DNA of 8,278 nt from Pseudomonadota bacterium (GCA_021819535.1 JAKAQU010000116.1:1-8278); one strand, 5' to 3'; counted from the stretch's first letter, positions 1-6,040 are shown. The notes: a model not told the origin generated them from the sequence alone. Numbers and translations are program-made.

Positions 1-1
1 C

Positions 2-766
2 GCCCATCAGGCCGAAGCCCTGATCGATTTCGGCCTCGGCAAGCTCAAGGGCGAGGACGGCGTTCAGAAAATCGCCATCATCGGTGAGAACGCGAAATGG
101 GTGCAGGATCTCGCGCCGATCCTCAAGGCCGGGCTCGAGAAGGGAGGGGTCAGCGTCACCTCGGTCGATCTCTTCGATGCCGATACGTCTGATTTTTCAC
201 CCCTCTTCAGCAAAATCAGGGCGAATGGCGCGCAATACATGATGGTCGTGCTCTCGCATGCCAATTCCGATGTGTTCGTCAAGCAATGGTATGACGCGAA
301 ACTGCCGATCCCGATCGGCGGCATCGACGTCAAATCTCAGGATTCCGATTTCTTCAAACGCATCGGCGGCAAGGCGGTGAGCGAGACGGTGGCCAACAAC
401 ATCATCCCGGTCGCGATCACGCCGATGACGATGCCGTTCTGGAACAATTTTGTCGCCCGCTTCAAGCGCGCCCCGGTCTATACCGGCGCCGGATCCTATG
501 ATGCCGTCTATGTCTATGCCGAAGCGGTGGCGCGCGCCGGCAGCACGGCCACCGACAAGCTCATTCCGGCACTGGAGAAAACGCATTACGTCGGCACCGA
601 GGGATTGTGCGAGTTCGACGCCCAACACGACATCAAGTCTGGCCCGGGCTTCATCAATCTCGCCTTCGCGCAATGGTATCCCGATGGCAGCCGGGTCATC
701 GTCTGGCCCAAGGAGATCGCCAAGGGCGCGATGATGCCGCCGCCGTGGCTCGCCGCCAAGAACTGA
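2..766 (+). CDS. ABC transporter substrate-binding protein, HAAT/Liv type (C-terminal part, 5' end outside window)
   Basis: This is the C-terminal 254 residues of a periplasmic amino-acid binding protein (type I periplasmic fold, Peripla_BP_6 / LivK-like); complete members are usually near 400 residues, so the signal peptide and first lobe lie upstream. The open frame runs in from base 2 without a stop; a GTG at 101 is internal, because conserved coding continues before it. Visible family features are the strand KIAIIGENAKWVQD followed by an amphipathic helix, the stretch DTSDFSPLFSKIRANGAQ, where these proteins cross into a second Rossmann-like strand (MMVVLSH), the YTGAGSYDAVYVYAEAVARAG helix that lines the cleft, and the tail VIVWPKEIAKGAMMPPPW, which is typical of HAAT binding proteins. 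It would capture the substrate and deliver it to the LivHM channel encoded just downstream (28-base gap). The ligand is not determinable from this part; branched-chain amino acids are the default guess, and amides, urea or other amino acids are possible. Confidence 0.88.
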   Translation, partial: AHQAEALIDFGLGKLKGEDGVQKIAIIGENAKWVQDLAPILKAGLEKGGVSVTSVDLFDADTSDFSPLFSKIRANGAQYMMVVLSHANSDVFVKQWYDAKLPIPIGGIDVKSQDSDFFKRIGGKAVSETVANNIIPVAITPMTMPFWNNFVARFKRAPVYTGAGSYDAVYVYAEAVARAGSTATDKLIPALEKTHYVGTEGLCEFDAQHDIKSGPGFINLAFAQWYPDGSRVIVWPKEIAKGAMMPPPWLAAKN

Positions 767-794
767 AACATCCTCTCGACGGCAGCGGATTTCC

Positions 795-1649
795 GTGCTC
801 AGCATTCTCGTCTATGGCGCCGTGACCAGCGCCATCTATGCCATGCTCGCGGTCGGCTTCACGCTGATTTTTGGCGTCGCTGGCGTGCTCAACCTTGCCC
901 ATGGCGCGTTTTACGGTCTCGGCGCCTACGCCGCCTATGTGTTGACGGCGCGGCTCGGCTGGCCGCTGTTTCCCGCCGCGATCACCGCCGTCGCCGCCGT
1001 CGCCCTGTTCGGCGTTGCGGTCGAACGGTGGCTGATCCGCCCGCTGCGCCACTCGGCGCTCGCCGTTCTGATGATCACGATCGCGGTCGGGCTTTTGTTC
1101 GAACAGGCCATGTATCTTTTGTTCGGCTCGGAGGCGCGCAACGTGCCCGCCTTCATCAACGCGACCTGGGGCTTCGCCGGGCTCGATATCGGCGGCCAGC
1201 GCCTGCTCACCTTGGTGGTGGGGGCCGCGATCATTCTCACACTCTGGCTTTTCATCCAAGGCACCCGGCTCGGTGCGGCCATTCTCGCGCTCTCGCAGGA
1301 TCGCGAGGGTGCGCTTTACGTCGGCATCCCGGCCGATCGCATCTATGCCGTGGTGATGGCGATTTCGGCGGCGATCGCGGCCGCTGCCGGCGTTCTCACG
1401 GCACCCTTTCTCACCGTGCAGCCGACGATGGATCTGCTGCCGATGATCAAGGCGTTTTCGATCGTCATCGTCGGCGGCCTCGGCTCGATCCCCGGCAGCA
1501 TCCTCGCGGCCCTCCTGCTCGGCTACAGCGAAACCATCGTCGCCTATGCCATCTCGCCCGCCTGGACCGAAATCGTCTCGCTGGTCGCCGTCCTGCTCAC
1601 CCTCATCCTTCGCCCGGCCGGTCTCTTGGGCAAGCGGGCGGCGTTCTGA
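795..1649 (+). CDS. livH: Branched-chain amino acid ABC transporter permease LivH
   Basis: Inner-membrane permease of a HAAT transporter, 284 residues, close to the usual family length (about 290). Nearly the whole protein is hydrophobic, with roughly eight membrane segments. Diagnostic stretches are VLNLAHGAFYGLGAY (about 31-45), the cytoplasmic coupling loop LSQDREGALYVGI (about 166-178), which contacts an ATPase subunit, VIVGGLGSIPGSILAALLLG (224-243) and LRPAGLLG near the C-terminus. The start is a GTG at 795: the first membrane helix (LSILVYGAVTSAIYAMLAVG) begins immediately after it, so a later start would destroy that helix. A GGA at 787-789, five bases upstream, is a modest ribosome-binding site. 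It pairs with LivM to form the channel. Its TGA at 1647-1649 overlaps an ATG (TGATG), suggesting coupled translation into the next reading frame. Confidence 0.95.
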   Translation: MLSILVYGAVTSAIYAMLAVGFTLIFGVAGVLNLAHGAFYGLGAYAAYVLTARLGWPLFPAAITAVAAVALFGVAVERWLIRPLRHSALAVLMITIAVGLLFEQAMYLLFGSEARNVPAFINATWGFAGLDIGGQRLLTLVVGAAIILTLWLFIQGTRLGAAILALSQDREGALYVGIPADRIYAVVMAISAAIAAAAGVLTAPFLTVQPTMDLLPMIKAFSIVIVGGLGSIPGSILAALLLGYSETIVAYAISPAWTEIVSLVAVLLTLILRPAGLLGKRAAF

Positions 1650-1653
1650 TGCC

Positions 1654-1658
1654 AAGGA
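1654..1658 (+). promoter_or_regulatory. Shine-Dalgarno site AAGGA deciding the livM start
   Basis: AAGGA lies seven bases before the ATG at 1666, an ideal spacing. The alternative in-frame ATG at 1681 has no comparable purine run upstream. I therefore place the livM start at 1666, although 1681 stays possible because it forms an ATGA overlap with a short reading frame beginning at 1649. Confidence 0.5.
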
Positions 1659-1665
1659 TGCGCGC

Positions 1666-2601
1666 ATGGTCGGTGATCGCATGAGGGGGCGGCAGGCGGC
1701 GGGCATGATCGTGATCCTCGCTGCCCTCGCCGGCCTGCCGCTCTTCGTCCGGTCCGATTATTTCCTTGGCATTCTCAGCGTCTGTTTCATCTACGGCATC
1801 TGGGCGACGAGCTGGGATTTCATGTCCGGCCTCACGGGGCGGGAGAATTTCGGCCATGCCCTCTTCATCGGCGCCGGCGCCTATACGGCGGCGTTTCTCA
1901 ACGGCAAGCTCGGCACCTCGCCATGGTGGGGATTGCCGGCAGGGGGGTTGGCCGCGGGCCTGATCAGTCTCGTGATCGGCGTCCCGACTTTGCGCCTGCG
2001 TGGCCCCTATTTCGCCCTCGCCATGCTCGCCGCCGCCACCATCATGCAGCGCCTGACCTTGATCTTCTGGCAGTATAGCGGTGGCGAGGAGGGGATCCCC
2101 GGGCTCGATCCGATGTTCGAGACCAAAACCGCGATCTATTATCTCTGTCTTTGCGGTTTCGTCGGTATCACCGCCCTTCTGCTTCTGTTCGCGCGCTCGC
2201 CCTGGGGCCTCATTCTGCGCAGCATCCGCGGCGATGAGGCGGCATCTCAGGCGGCCGGGATCGATGTCACCTTCCATAAAATCGCGGCCCTCGTCGTCAG
2301 CGCCTGCTGTGCCGGGATCGGCGGCGTTCTCTATGCCCATTATCAGGAGGCGGTGACGCCGGATGTGTTTTCCGTCACCCTTTCGATCACCATCATCATC
2401 ATGGTCTATGTCGGCGGCATCGGCACGCTCTATGGCCCCGCGGTCGGCGCGGTGCTGCTCGCCCTCCTGCCCGAACTCTTGCGCGGCCTCGGCCAATACC
2501 GGCTCTGGGTCTATAGCCTGGTTTTGATTTTCATCCTGTTTTTTGCCCCGGGCGGCCTGATCGCCCCGCTCTGGCGGCGCGTTGCGGCAGGCCGGCCATG
2601 A
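1666..2601 (+). CDS. livM: Branched-chain amino acid ABC transporter permease LivM
   Basis: Second inner-membrane permease of the HAAT transporter, 311 residues from the ATG at 1666 (306 if the ATG at 1681 is used). Recognisable parts are the first helix (about 14-28), the family stretch ATSWDFMSGLTGRENFGHALFIGAGAY (about 47-73), in which LivM proteins carry a conserved GxxNFGxAxFxGxGAY, PTLRLRGPYFA (107-117), GGEEGIPGLDPM (139-150), the ATPase-contact loop LRSIRGDEAASQAAGID (184-200), YVGGIGTLYGPAVGAV (248-263) and FAPGGLIAPLWRR at the C-terminus. The open frame also runs further upstream inside livH, but no family sequence is encoded there. The stop shares ATGA (2598-2601) with the livG start, so the two are probably translationally coupled. 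It would form a heterodimeric channel with LivH. Confidence 0.95.
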   Translation: MVGDRMRGRQAAGMIVILAALAGLPLFVRSDYFLGILSVCFIYGIWATSWDFMSGLTGRENFGHALFIGAGAYTAAFLNGKLGTSPWWGLPAGGLAAGLISLVIGVPTLRLRGPYFALAMLAAATIMQRLTLIFWQYSGGEEGIPGLDPMFETKTAIYYLCLCGFVGITALLLLFARSPWGLILRSIRGDEAASQAAGIDVTFHKIAALVVSACCAGIGGVLYAHYQEAVTPDVFSVTLSITIIIMVYVGGIGTLYGPAVGAVLLALLPELLRGLGQYRLWVYSLVLIFILFFAPGGLIAPLWRRVAAGRP

Positions 2602-3362
2602 CCGTGCCACTCCTCGAAGTAACACACCTCAACAAGCGTTTCGCCGGGCTGGTCGCGGTGAACGACGTTTCCTTCACGCTCGATGCCGGAGAGATCGCGG
2701 GTATTCTCGGCCCCAACGGCGCCGGCAAGACGACGCTGTTCAATCTGCTGACCGGATTCCTCGCGCATGATGCGGGCAGTGTCCGCTTCGAGGGGCATGA
2801 TCTCGGCGGGTCTTTGCCGCATCAGATCGTCAATCGCGGCCTTGCGCGCACGTTTCAGCTCTGCCGCCCGTTTGCCGGCCTGAGCGTGATCGAGAATGTC
2901 ATGGTCGCCTGCCTCGCCCCGCGCGTGCGTCGCCGGGAGCGGCCGGAGCGACGCGCGCGCGAGATCGTGGACGCGGTCGGGCTCGCCCATCGCGCCGATA
3001 CGGCGGTCGAGACGCTGCCTTATGGGGATCTTCGCCGCCTCGAAATCGCCCGGGCGCTTGCGACCCGGCCCCGGCTTCTCCTCCTCGATGAGCCCTTCGC
3101 CGGGCTCGGCGCGGGCGAAATCGCGCCACTCTCCGATCTCATCCGCCGCCTGCACGCGGCCGAAGGGCTGACGATCCTCCTGATCGAGCATCGGCTGCGC
3201 GAATTCATGCAGTTGGTGAGCCGCGTCATCGCGATGGATTTCGGCCGCATCATCGCGAGCGGGACACCGGGCGAAATCGTCCGCCATCCGCGCGTGATCG
3301 AGGCCTATATCGGCCGCGCGGCGGAGAACCTCACTTCCGGGGGGGCGCATGGCGCTGCTTGA
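2598..3362 (+). CDS. livG: Branched-chain amino acid ABC transporter ATP-binding protein LivG
   Basis: Cytoplasmic ATPase subunit, 254 residues, full length for LivG. Walker A is GPNGAGKTT (38-46, Lys44), the Q-loop lies in the LivG-typical GLARTFQ (81-87, Gln87), the signature segment is LPYGDLRRLEIARAL (140-154), Walker B is LLLLDEP (160-166, catalytic Glu165), and the switch His198 lies in IEHRL. Signature loops reading YGxxRR in place of LSGGQ are normal for LivG and help separate it from LivF, as do the C-terminal words GEIVRHPRVIEAYIG. The ATG overlaps the livM stop by four bases and the gene overlaps livF by 14 bases. Weak CAGG at 2588-2591 could serve as ribosome-binding site, but coupling is more likely. 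ATP hydrolysis with LivF drives import through LivHM. Confidence 0.96.
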   Translation: MTVPLLEVTHLNKRFAGLVAVNDVSFTLDAGEIAGILGPNGAGKTTLFNLLTGFLAHDAGSVRFEGHDLGGSLPHQIVNRGLARTFQLCRPFAGLSVIENVMVACLAPRVRRRERPERRAREIVDAVGLAHRADTAVETLPYGDLRRLEIARALATRPRLLLLDEPFAGLGAGEIAPLSDLIRRLHAAEGLTILLIEHRLREFMQLVSRVIAMDFGRIIASGTPGEIVRHPRVIEAYIGRAAENLTSGGAHGAA

Positions 3363-4059
3363 GGTCTCCGGCCTCGTCGTTCACTACGGCAAGGCCTTGG
3401 CCTTGGATGGCGTCGAGATGCGCATCGAAGCCGGCGAGCTGGTCGCCGTTCTCGGGCCGAACGGCGCCGGCAAATCGACCCTTCTCAAGGCGATTTCGCG
3501 CGCACTTCCGGCGAGCGCCGGGCGCCTCGTCTTTCGGGAGAAAGCGATCGACGCTCTCGCCGTGCATGAGGTGGTTGCCGCCGGGATCGGCCATTGCCCG
3601 GAGGGGCGGCATCTTTTTTCCGACCTCTCCGTGCGCAAAAATCTTCTCCTCGGCGCCTATCTGCGGGGCGACAAAGCCGCGATCGCCGCCGATCTCGAGC
3701 ATGTCTTCGCGCTGTTCCCGGTGCTTCGCGAGCGCCAGCACCAGCTTGCGGCAACGCTCTCGGGCGGCGAGCAGCAGATGGTCGCGATCGGCCGCGCTCT
3801 GATGGGTCGCCCCGCCCTCCTCCTGCTCGATGAGCCCTCGGTCGGCATCGCGCCCCGCCTCAAGGAGGTCTTGTTCGACGCCATCCGCCAGATCCAGACG
3901 GCGGGCACCGCCATTCTCCTCGTCGAGCAGGATGCGAGTGTCGCGTTTCGTGTCGCAAGCCGCATCTATCTCCTCGAACATGGCCGGATCGTGCGCGAGG
4001 GGAGGAGTGCCGACCTCGCGGGAGACGATGACGTGCGCCAGATCTATCTCGGGATATGA
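3349..4059 (+). CDS. livF: Branched-chain amino acid ABC transporter ATP-binding protein LivF
   Basis: Second ATPase subunit, 236 residues, the normal length for LivF. Walker A is GPNGAGKST (36-44, Lys42), followed by the LivF-typical IGHCPEGRHLFSDLSVRKNLLLGAY (80-104), the signature LSGGEQQMVAIGRALM (137-152) and Walker B LLLLDEP (157-163, Glu162). The switch position reads VEQD, with Gln194 where most ABC ATPases have His; this His-to-Gln change is characteristic of LivF and is not a defect. The start ATG lies inside the end of livG and is preceded by a run of seven G (3339-3345), three bases from the ATG, which may be a degenerate ribosome-binding site. It is the last gene of the operon: downstream lies a gene in the opposite orientation, 31 bases away. 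No clear stem-loop terminator is visible in that gap. Confidence 0.96.
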   Translation: MALLEVSGLVVHYGKALALDGVEMRIEAGELVAVLGPNGAGKSTLLKAISRALPASAGRLVFREKAIDALAVHEVVAAGIGHCPEGRHLFSDLSVRKNLLLGAYLRGDKAAIAADLEHVFALFPVLRERQHQLAATLSGGEQQMVAIGRALMGRPALLLLDEPSVGIAPRLKEVLFDAIRQIQTAGTAILLVEQDASVAFRVASRIYLLEHGRIVREGRSADLAGDDDVRQIYLGI

Positions 4060-4090
4060 GGCCGCAACACTACTCGGAATTGTCTGGCAT

Positions 4091-4312
4091 TCAGAATTGT
4101 CGGGTCAAAGCCGCGCCATCCGGCAGCACGACCGCCAGCGGGCAGAAGCCGGCGAGCAGGCAATCCTCGCGCGCCCCTTCTGCGCCCAGCCGATGGACGA
4201 GAAAGAGCCCGATCACGAGCAGGAGCAGCACCACGGCGAGGCCGGCGAGGCTCGCGGTCTGGCGTGCCGCATCCTCGTCGGCGGCGATATCGAGCCGATG
4301 GATCCGAAACAT
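4091..4312 (-). CDS. Small single-pass membrane protein, function unknown
   Basis: This is a 73-residue protein on the minus strand. The N-terminus (about 1-18, HRLDIAADEDAARQ) is polar and acidic, residues about 19-41 form one strong membrane helix (TASLAGLAVVLLLLVIGLFLVHRL), and the tail carries EDCLLAGFCPLAVVL with two cysteines (51 and 57). Support for a real gene is an excellent ribosome-binding site (GGAGAGGAG ending four bases before the ATG), a candidate promoter further upstream, a membrane helix starting sensibly after the N-terminus, and placement tail-to-tail with livF in a stretch with no better plus-strand frame. The same frame stays open upstream of the ATG through the 15-bp repeats, but that part encodes only MPCPR-like repeats and is unlikely to be translated. 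From memory, short alphaproteobacterial membrane proteins ending in a DCLL-G-x-C-like tail occur as hypothetical proteins; I cannot verify this. I assign no function. Confidence 0.68.
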   Translation of the reverse strand: MFRIHRLDIAADEDAARQTASLAGLAVVLLLLVIGLFLVHRLGAEGAREDCLLAGFCPLAVVLPDGAALTRQF

Positions 4313-4316
4313 GCGT

Positions 4317-4325
4317 CTCCTCTCC
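4317..4325 (-). promoter_or_regulatory. Strong Shine-Dalgarno site of the small membrane protein gene
   Basis: Read on the minus strand, this is GGAGAGGAG ending four bases before the ATG at 4312. It is the best ribosome-binding site in the window and fixes the start of the 73-residue gene, excluding the longer open frame that begins in the tandem repeats. Confidence 0.65.
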
Positions 4326-4361
4326 GTCTTTTCGCGCGCGACCAGCAAGTCTACAAGGAAA

Positions 4362-4391
4362 TTGCCGCGGCAGGGAATGCGCACGCATATT
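4362..4391 (+). promoter_or_regulatory. Possible promoter for the AlkA-like glycosylase gene
   Basis: TTGCCG (4362-4367) and CATATT (4386-4391) are separated by 18 bases, and each matches the sigma70 consensus at four of six positions. It points towards the glycosylase gene at 4485 and overlaps the minus-strand promoter candidate. The match is weak and could be chance. Confidence 0.22.
4363..4388. repeat. Two adjacent palindromes in the divergent intergenic region
   Basis: TGCCGCGGCA (4363-4372) is a perfect 10-bp palindrome. Four bases further on, ATGCG-CA-CGCAT (4377-4388) is a second dyad with 5-bp arms. Together they span the region between the two divergent genes, next to the candidate -10 of the minus-strand gene, so they could be operator half-sites controlling one or both genes. 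In GC-rich DNA a single palindrome of this length can occur by chance; the pair and the position make it worth noting. Confidence 0.35.
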
Positions 4392-4416
4392 TTATCGTGA
4401 TCCGACGGGCGGGCAA
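4389..4416 (-). promoter_or_regulatory. Candidate sigma70-type promoter for the small membrane protein gene
   Basis: On the minus strand, TTGCCC (complement of 4411-4416) is followed after 16 bases by TAAAAT (complement of 4389-4394). The -10 matches the consensus at five of six positions and the -35 at four of six. Transcription would begin near 4382, about 70 bases before the ATG. The region is AT-rich relative to its surroundings, which agrees with a promoter, but this is pattern matching only. Confidence 0.4.
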
Positions 4417-4426
4417 AAGATGTCAC

Positions 4427-4486
4427 GCGGGGACAAGGCATGCGGGGACAAGGCACGCGGGGACAAGGCATGCGGGGACAAGGCAT
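4427..4486 (+). repeat. Four tandem copies of a 15-bp repeat at the glycosylase start
   Basis: The unit GCGGGGACAAGGCAT occurs at 4427-4441, 4442-4456, 4457-4471 and 4472-4486. The copies are identical except that copy 2 ends in C instead of T. Each unit carries the purine run GGGGA and, across its junction with the next base, an ATG (4440, 4470, 4485; ACG at 4455). Because the period is 15, these ATGs are all in frame with the glycosylase. A looser copy (10 of 15 matches by eye) may lie just upstream at about 4412-4426. Read through, the repeats would encode RGQGM/RGQGT pentapeptides. Confidence 0.9.
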
Positions 4487-5111
4487 GGAGACCGCTCTTT
4501 CACATCTGATCGCCGCCGAGCCGGCATTTGCGCCGCTGATTGCGCGTATCGGCCGCCCGCAACTCCGCCCCGAGCGCGGACGCAGCCCCTATGAGGCCCT
4601 GCTCCGCGCGATCACCCATCAGCAGCTTCATGCCCGCGCCGCCGAGGCCATCTTTGCCCGATTCTGCGCGCTCTACCCGACGCCGTTTCCGATGCCGGAC
4701 GCGGTGCGCGCAACGCCGAGCGAGGCGCTGCGCGCAACCGGTCTTTCGGCCGGCAAAATCGCCGCCATCCGCGATCTCGCGGCGCGCGCGGAGGACGGCA
4801 CGGTGCCGAGCCGGCGGGCGGCGGCAAGGCTTTCCGATGCGGCGCTGATCGAGCGGCTGGTCACGATCCGCGGCATTGGCCGCTGGACGGTGGAGATGCT
4901 GCTGATTTTCACCCTCGGCCGGCCAGATGTGCTGCCGGTCGATGATTTTGGCGTCCGCGAAGGCTGGCGCCTCCTGCTCGGGCTTGCCGAACAGCCGAAG
5001 CCGAAGGTGCTGGCGGCGCGCGGCGAAGCCTTCGCGCCCTATCGCAGCACCGCCGCCTGGTATCTCTGGCGCGCCGCCGATGAGGGGAAAAAGATCAAAC
5101 CGACCGCCTAG
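4485..5111 (+). CDS. alkA: DNA-3-methyladenine glycosylase II family protein (AlkA-like, HhH-GPD)
   Basis: Base-excision repair glycosylase that would remove alkylated purines such as 3-methyladenine from DNA. From the ATG at 4485 it has 208 residues. Features are ITHQQLHARAAEAIFARF (43-60), the conserved HhH-GPD entry helix, the helix-hairpin-helix VTIRGIGRWTVEMLL (126-140) with the Gly-x-Gly hairpin that binds the DNA backbone, and LPVDDFGVREG (150-160); Asp154 aligns by eye with the catalytic Asp238 of E. coli AlkA. APYRSTAAWYLWR (184-196) matches the C-terminal PWRSYAxxxxW element. It is shorter than E. coli AlkA (282 residues) because it lacks the AlkA_N domain, like the short yeast and bacterial forms. 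Starts at 4440 or 4470 would add 15 or 5 repeat-coded residues; GGGGA at 4474-4478, six bases before 4485, and the absence of conserved sequence earlier favour 4485. No alkylation-response regulator is visible nearby. Confidence 0.88.
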   Translation: METALSHLIAAEPAFAPLIARIGRPQLRPERGRSPYEALLRAITHQQLHARAAEAIFARFCALYPTPFPMPDAVRATPSEALRATGLSAGKIAAIRDLAARAEDGTVPSRRAAARLSDAALIERLVTIRGIGRWTVEMLLIFTLGRPDVLPVDDFGVREGWRLLLGLAEQPKPKVLAARGEAFAPYRSTAAWYLWRAADEGKKIKPTA

Positions 5112-5152
5112 CCGCCTGCCGGGCGCGGGGTGCCGAGCGCGGGGGTGCGGCT

Positions 5153-5176
5153 AAATACGCAACCCCTTGCGTATTT
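5153..5176. repeat. Perfect inverted repeat (10-bp arms, CCCC loop) between alkA and the Fnr gene
   Basis: AAATACGCAA (5153-5162) and TTGCGTATTT (5167-5176) are exact reverse complements around CCCC, and one more T follows at 5177. It lies 41 bases past the glycosylase stop and about 100 bases before the Fnr-family start, in the 162-base gap. It could be a weak intrinsic terminator of the glycosylase, but only three G/C pairs are in the stem. It could equally be an operator; the arms-plus-4 geometry resembles Crp/Fnr-type sites, although the TTG is inside and not outside as in TTGAT-N4-ATCAA. The word TACGCAACC recurs at 5284-5292 and TTGCGCAA at 5198-5205. I see no convincing -35/-10 pair in the rest of the gap. 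Confidence 0.6.
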
Positions 5177-5273
5177 TGATCGACAAACGATGCTGGATTG
5201 CGCAACATCGGGGTGGTCGGATAGGTGGCGCCGCGGCACAATGACGCGCCGGCGATGATGAAAGTGATGGGTC

Positions 5274-6029
5274 ATGTCAAGTTTACGCAACCGTGCGATC
5301 GATGCGAGCGCTCTCGATCAGGAGGCCGTTTGCAAAACCTGCTGGGCGAAGAGCTTCAGCTTCTGCAAGCCGCTGCACGCCGCCGACATGGGCGGATTTT
5401 TCTCGGCCGCCGCCAGCCTCAAGGTCAATCCAGGCACCGTCTTTATCCATGACGGCGCAAAATTTCCTTTTTATTTCAATATTACCCGAGGTGCTACGCG
5501 GTCGTTCAAGATCCTTCCTGACGGCCGCCGACAAATCCTGAATTTCGGTGTTCCCGGCACGCTGATCGGCTTTTCGGATCGCTCCATTTTCGACTTCAGC
5601 GTGGAATCGATCAACGAAGTTTCCCTCTGCCGCTTTACGAAGGATAAAGTCGATTTCTACGCCAACAAACATCCCGAATTGAGAAAATCGCTTCTGGACA
5701 AGATGATGGCGGAATTGTCCGAATCATACGCGCATACGCTCGTTCTCGGCAAAATGAGCGCGCGGGAACGGCTGGCGTTTTTTCTGATGAAACAAAACAA
5801 AACACAATTCAAAGTATATGGAGAACTTAACAAAATAAACCTACCGATGAACCGTTATGATATTTCAGATTATCTTGGCATTACCACCGAAACAGTCAGC
5901 AGAACCTTTACGCAATTCGAGAATGAGGGGATTATCACCTTCATCAAGGCATCCGAAATCATCGTGCGTGATCGGCGGCGCCTGGGCGCGCTGGCCGGCG
6001 GAGGAACCCGATCCCCGGCGATCGGCTAG
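5274..6029 (+). CDS. fnr: Crp/Fnr family transcriptional regulator, FNR-type with Cys cluster
   Basis: This 251-residue cytoplasmic transcription factor is probably an oxygen sensor. The N-terminus has Cys20-x2-Cys23-x7-Cys31, and Cys119 lies in SLCRF where FNR has its fourth cluster ligand (Cys122 in E. coli); C-x2-C-x7-C is the spacing of alphaproteobacterial FnrL/FnrN proteins, whereas E. coli FNR has C-x2-C-x5-C. A cyclic-nucleotide-like beta barrel covers about 48-125, then a dimer helix (about 132-168), then a winged helix (about 195-235). The recognition helix TTETVSRTF contains Glu206, Ser209 and Arg210, the E-xx-SR triad that reads TTGAT half-sites. The start at 5274 is the first after an in-frame TGA at 5265-5267; its ribosome-binding site is weak. 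The 3' half is AT-rich (about 39% G+C over 5761-5940 by hand count) and the last 16 residues are a GC-rich low-complexity tail. Target genes cannot be told from this window. Confidence 0.9.
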   Translation: MSSLRNRAIDASALDQEAVCKTCWAKSFSFCKPLHAADMGGFFSAAASLKVNPGTVFIHDGAKFPFYFNITRGATRSFKILPDGRRQILNFGVPGTLIGFSDRSIFDFSVESINEVSLCRFTKDKVDFYANKHPELRKSLLDKMMAELSESYAHTLVLGKMSARERLAFFLMKQNKTQFKVYGELNKINLPMNRYDISDYLGITTETVSRTFTQFENEGIITFIKASEIIVRDRRRLGALAGGGTRSPAIG

Positions 6030-6040
6030 CGCCTGCGCCG

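Noticed and set aside
696..2625. Long open frames on the minus strand opposite livH and livM (about 336 and 340 codons)
   Set aside because: Their compositions are dominated by Arg, Asp, Glu, Gly and Ala with no recognisable motif, the usual antisense shadow of GC-rich genes; the plus strand encodes clear permeases.
3018..3032. Degenerate ABC signature in LivG (PYGDLRR in place of LSGGQ)
   Set aside because: YGxxRR signatures are characteristic of the LivG family, so this is not a defect.
3937..3945. LivF switch histidine replaced by glutamine (VEQD), suggesting an inactive ATPase
   Set aside because: Gln at this place is the normal state in LivF proteins, and Walker A, signature and Walker B are intact.
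4077..4101. Direct repeat GAATTGTC (4077-4084 and 4094-4101) between livF and the small gene
   Set aside because: Only eight bases long, not an inverted repeat, and it straddles the end of the minus-strand gene; could easily be chance.
4427..4486. Possible CRISPR array
   Set aside because: The 15-bp units are directly adjacent with no spacers and are too short for CRISPR repeats.
4313..4486. N-terminal extension of the small membrane protein through the repeats (MPCPR-type repeats)
   Set aside because: The frame is open, but the strong ribosome-binding site at 4317-4325 and the promoter candidate lie inside it, fixing the start at 4312.
5176..5189. FNR box upstream of the Fnr gene
   Set aside because: TTGAT at 5176-5180 is followed after four bases by AAACG instead of ATCAA, so only one half-site is present; not enough to call autoregulation.
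5108..5290. A 60-codon minus-strand frame in the gap before the Fnr gene
   Set aside because: No ribosome-binding site, basic His/Arg-rich low-complexity product, and overlap with the inverted repeat; more likely noncoding.
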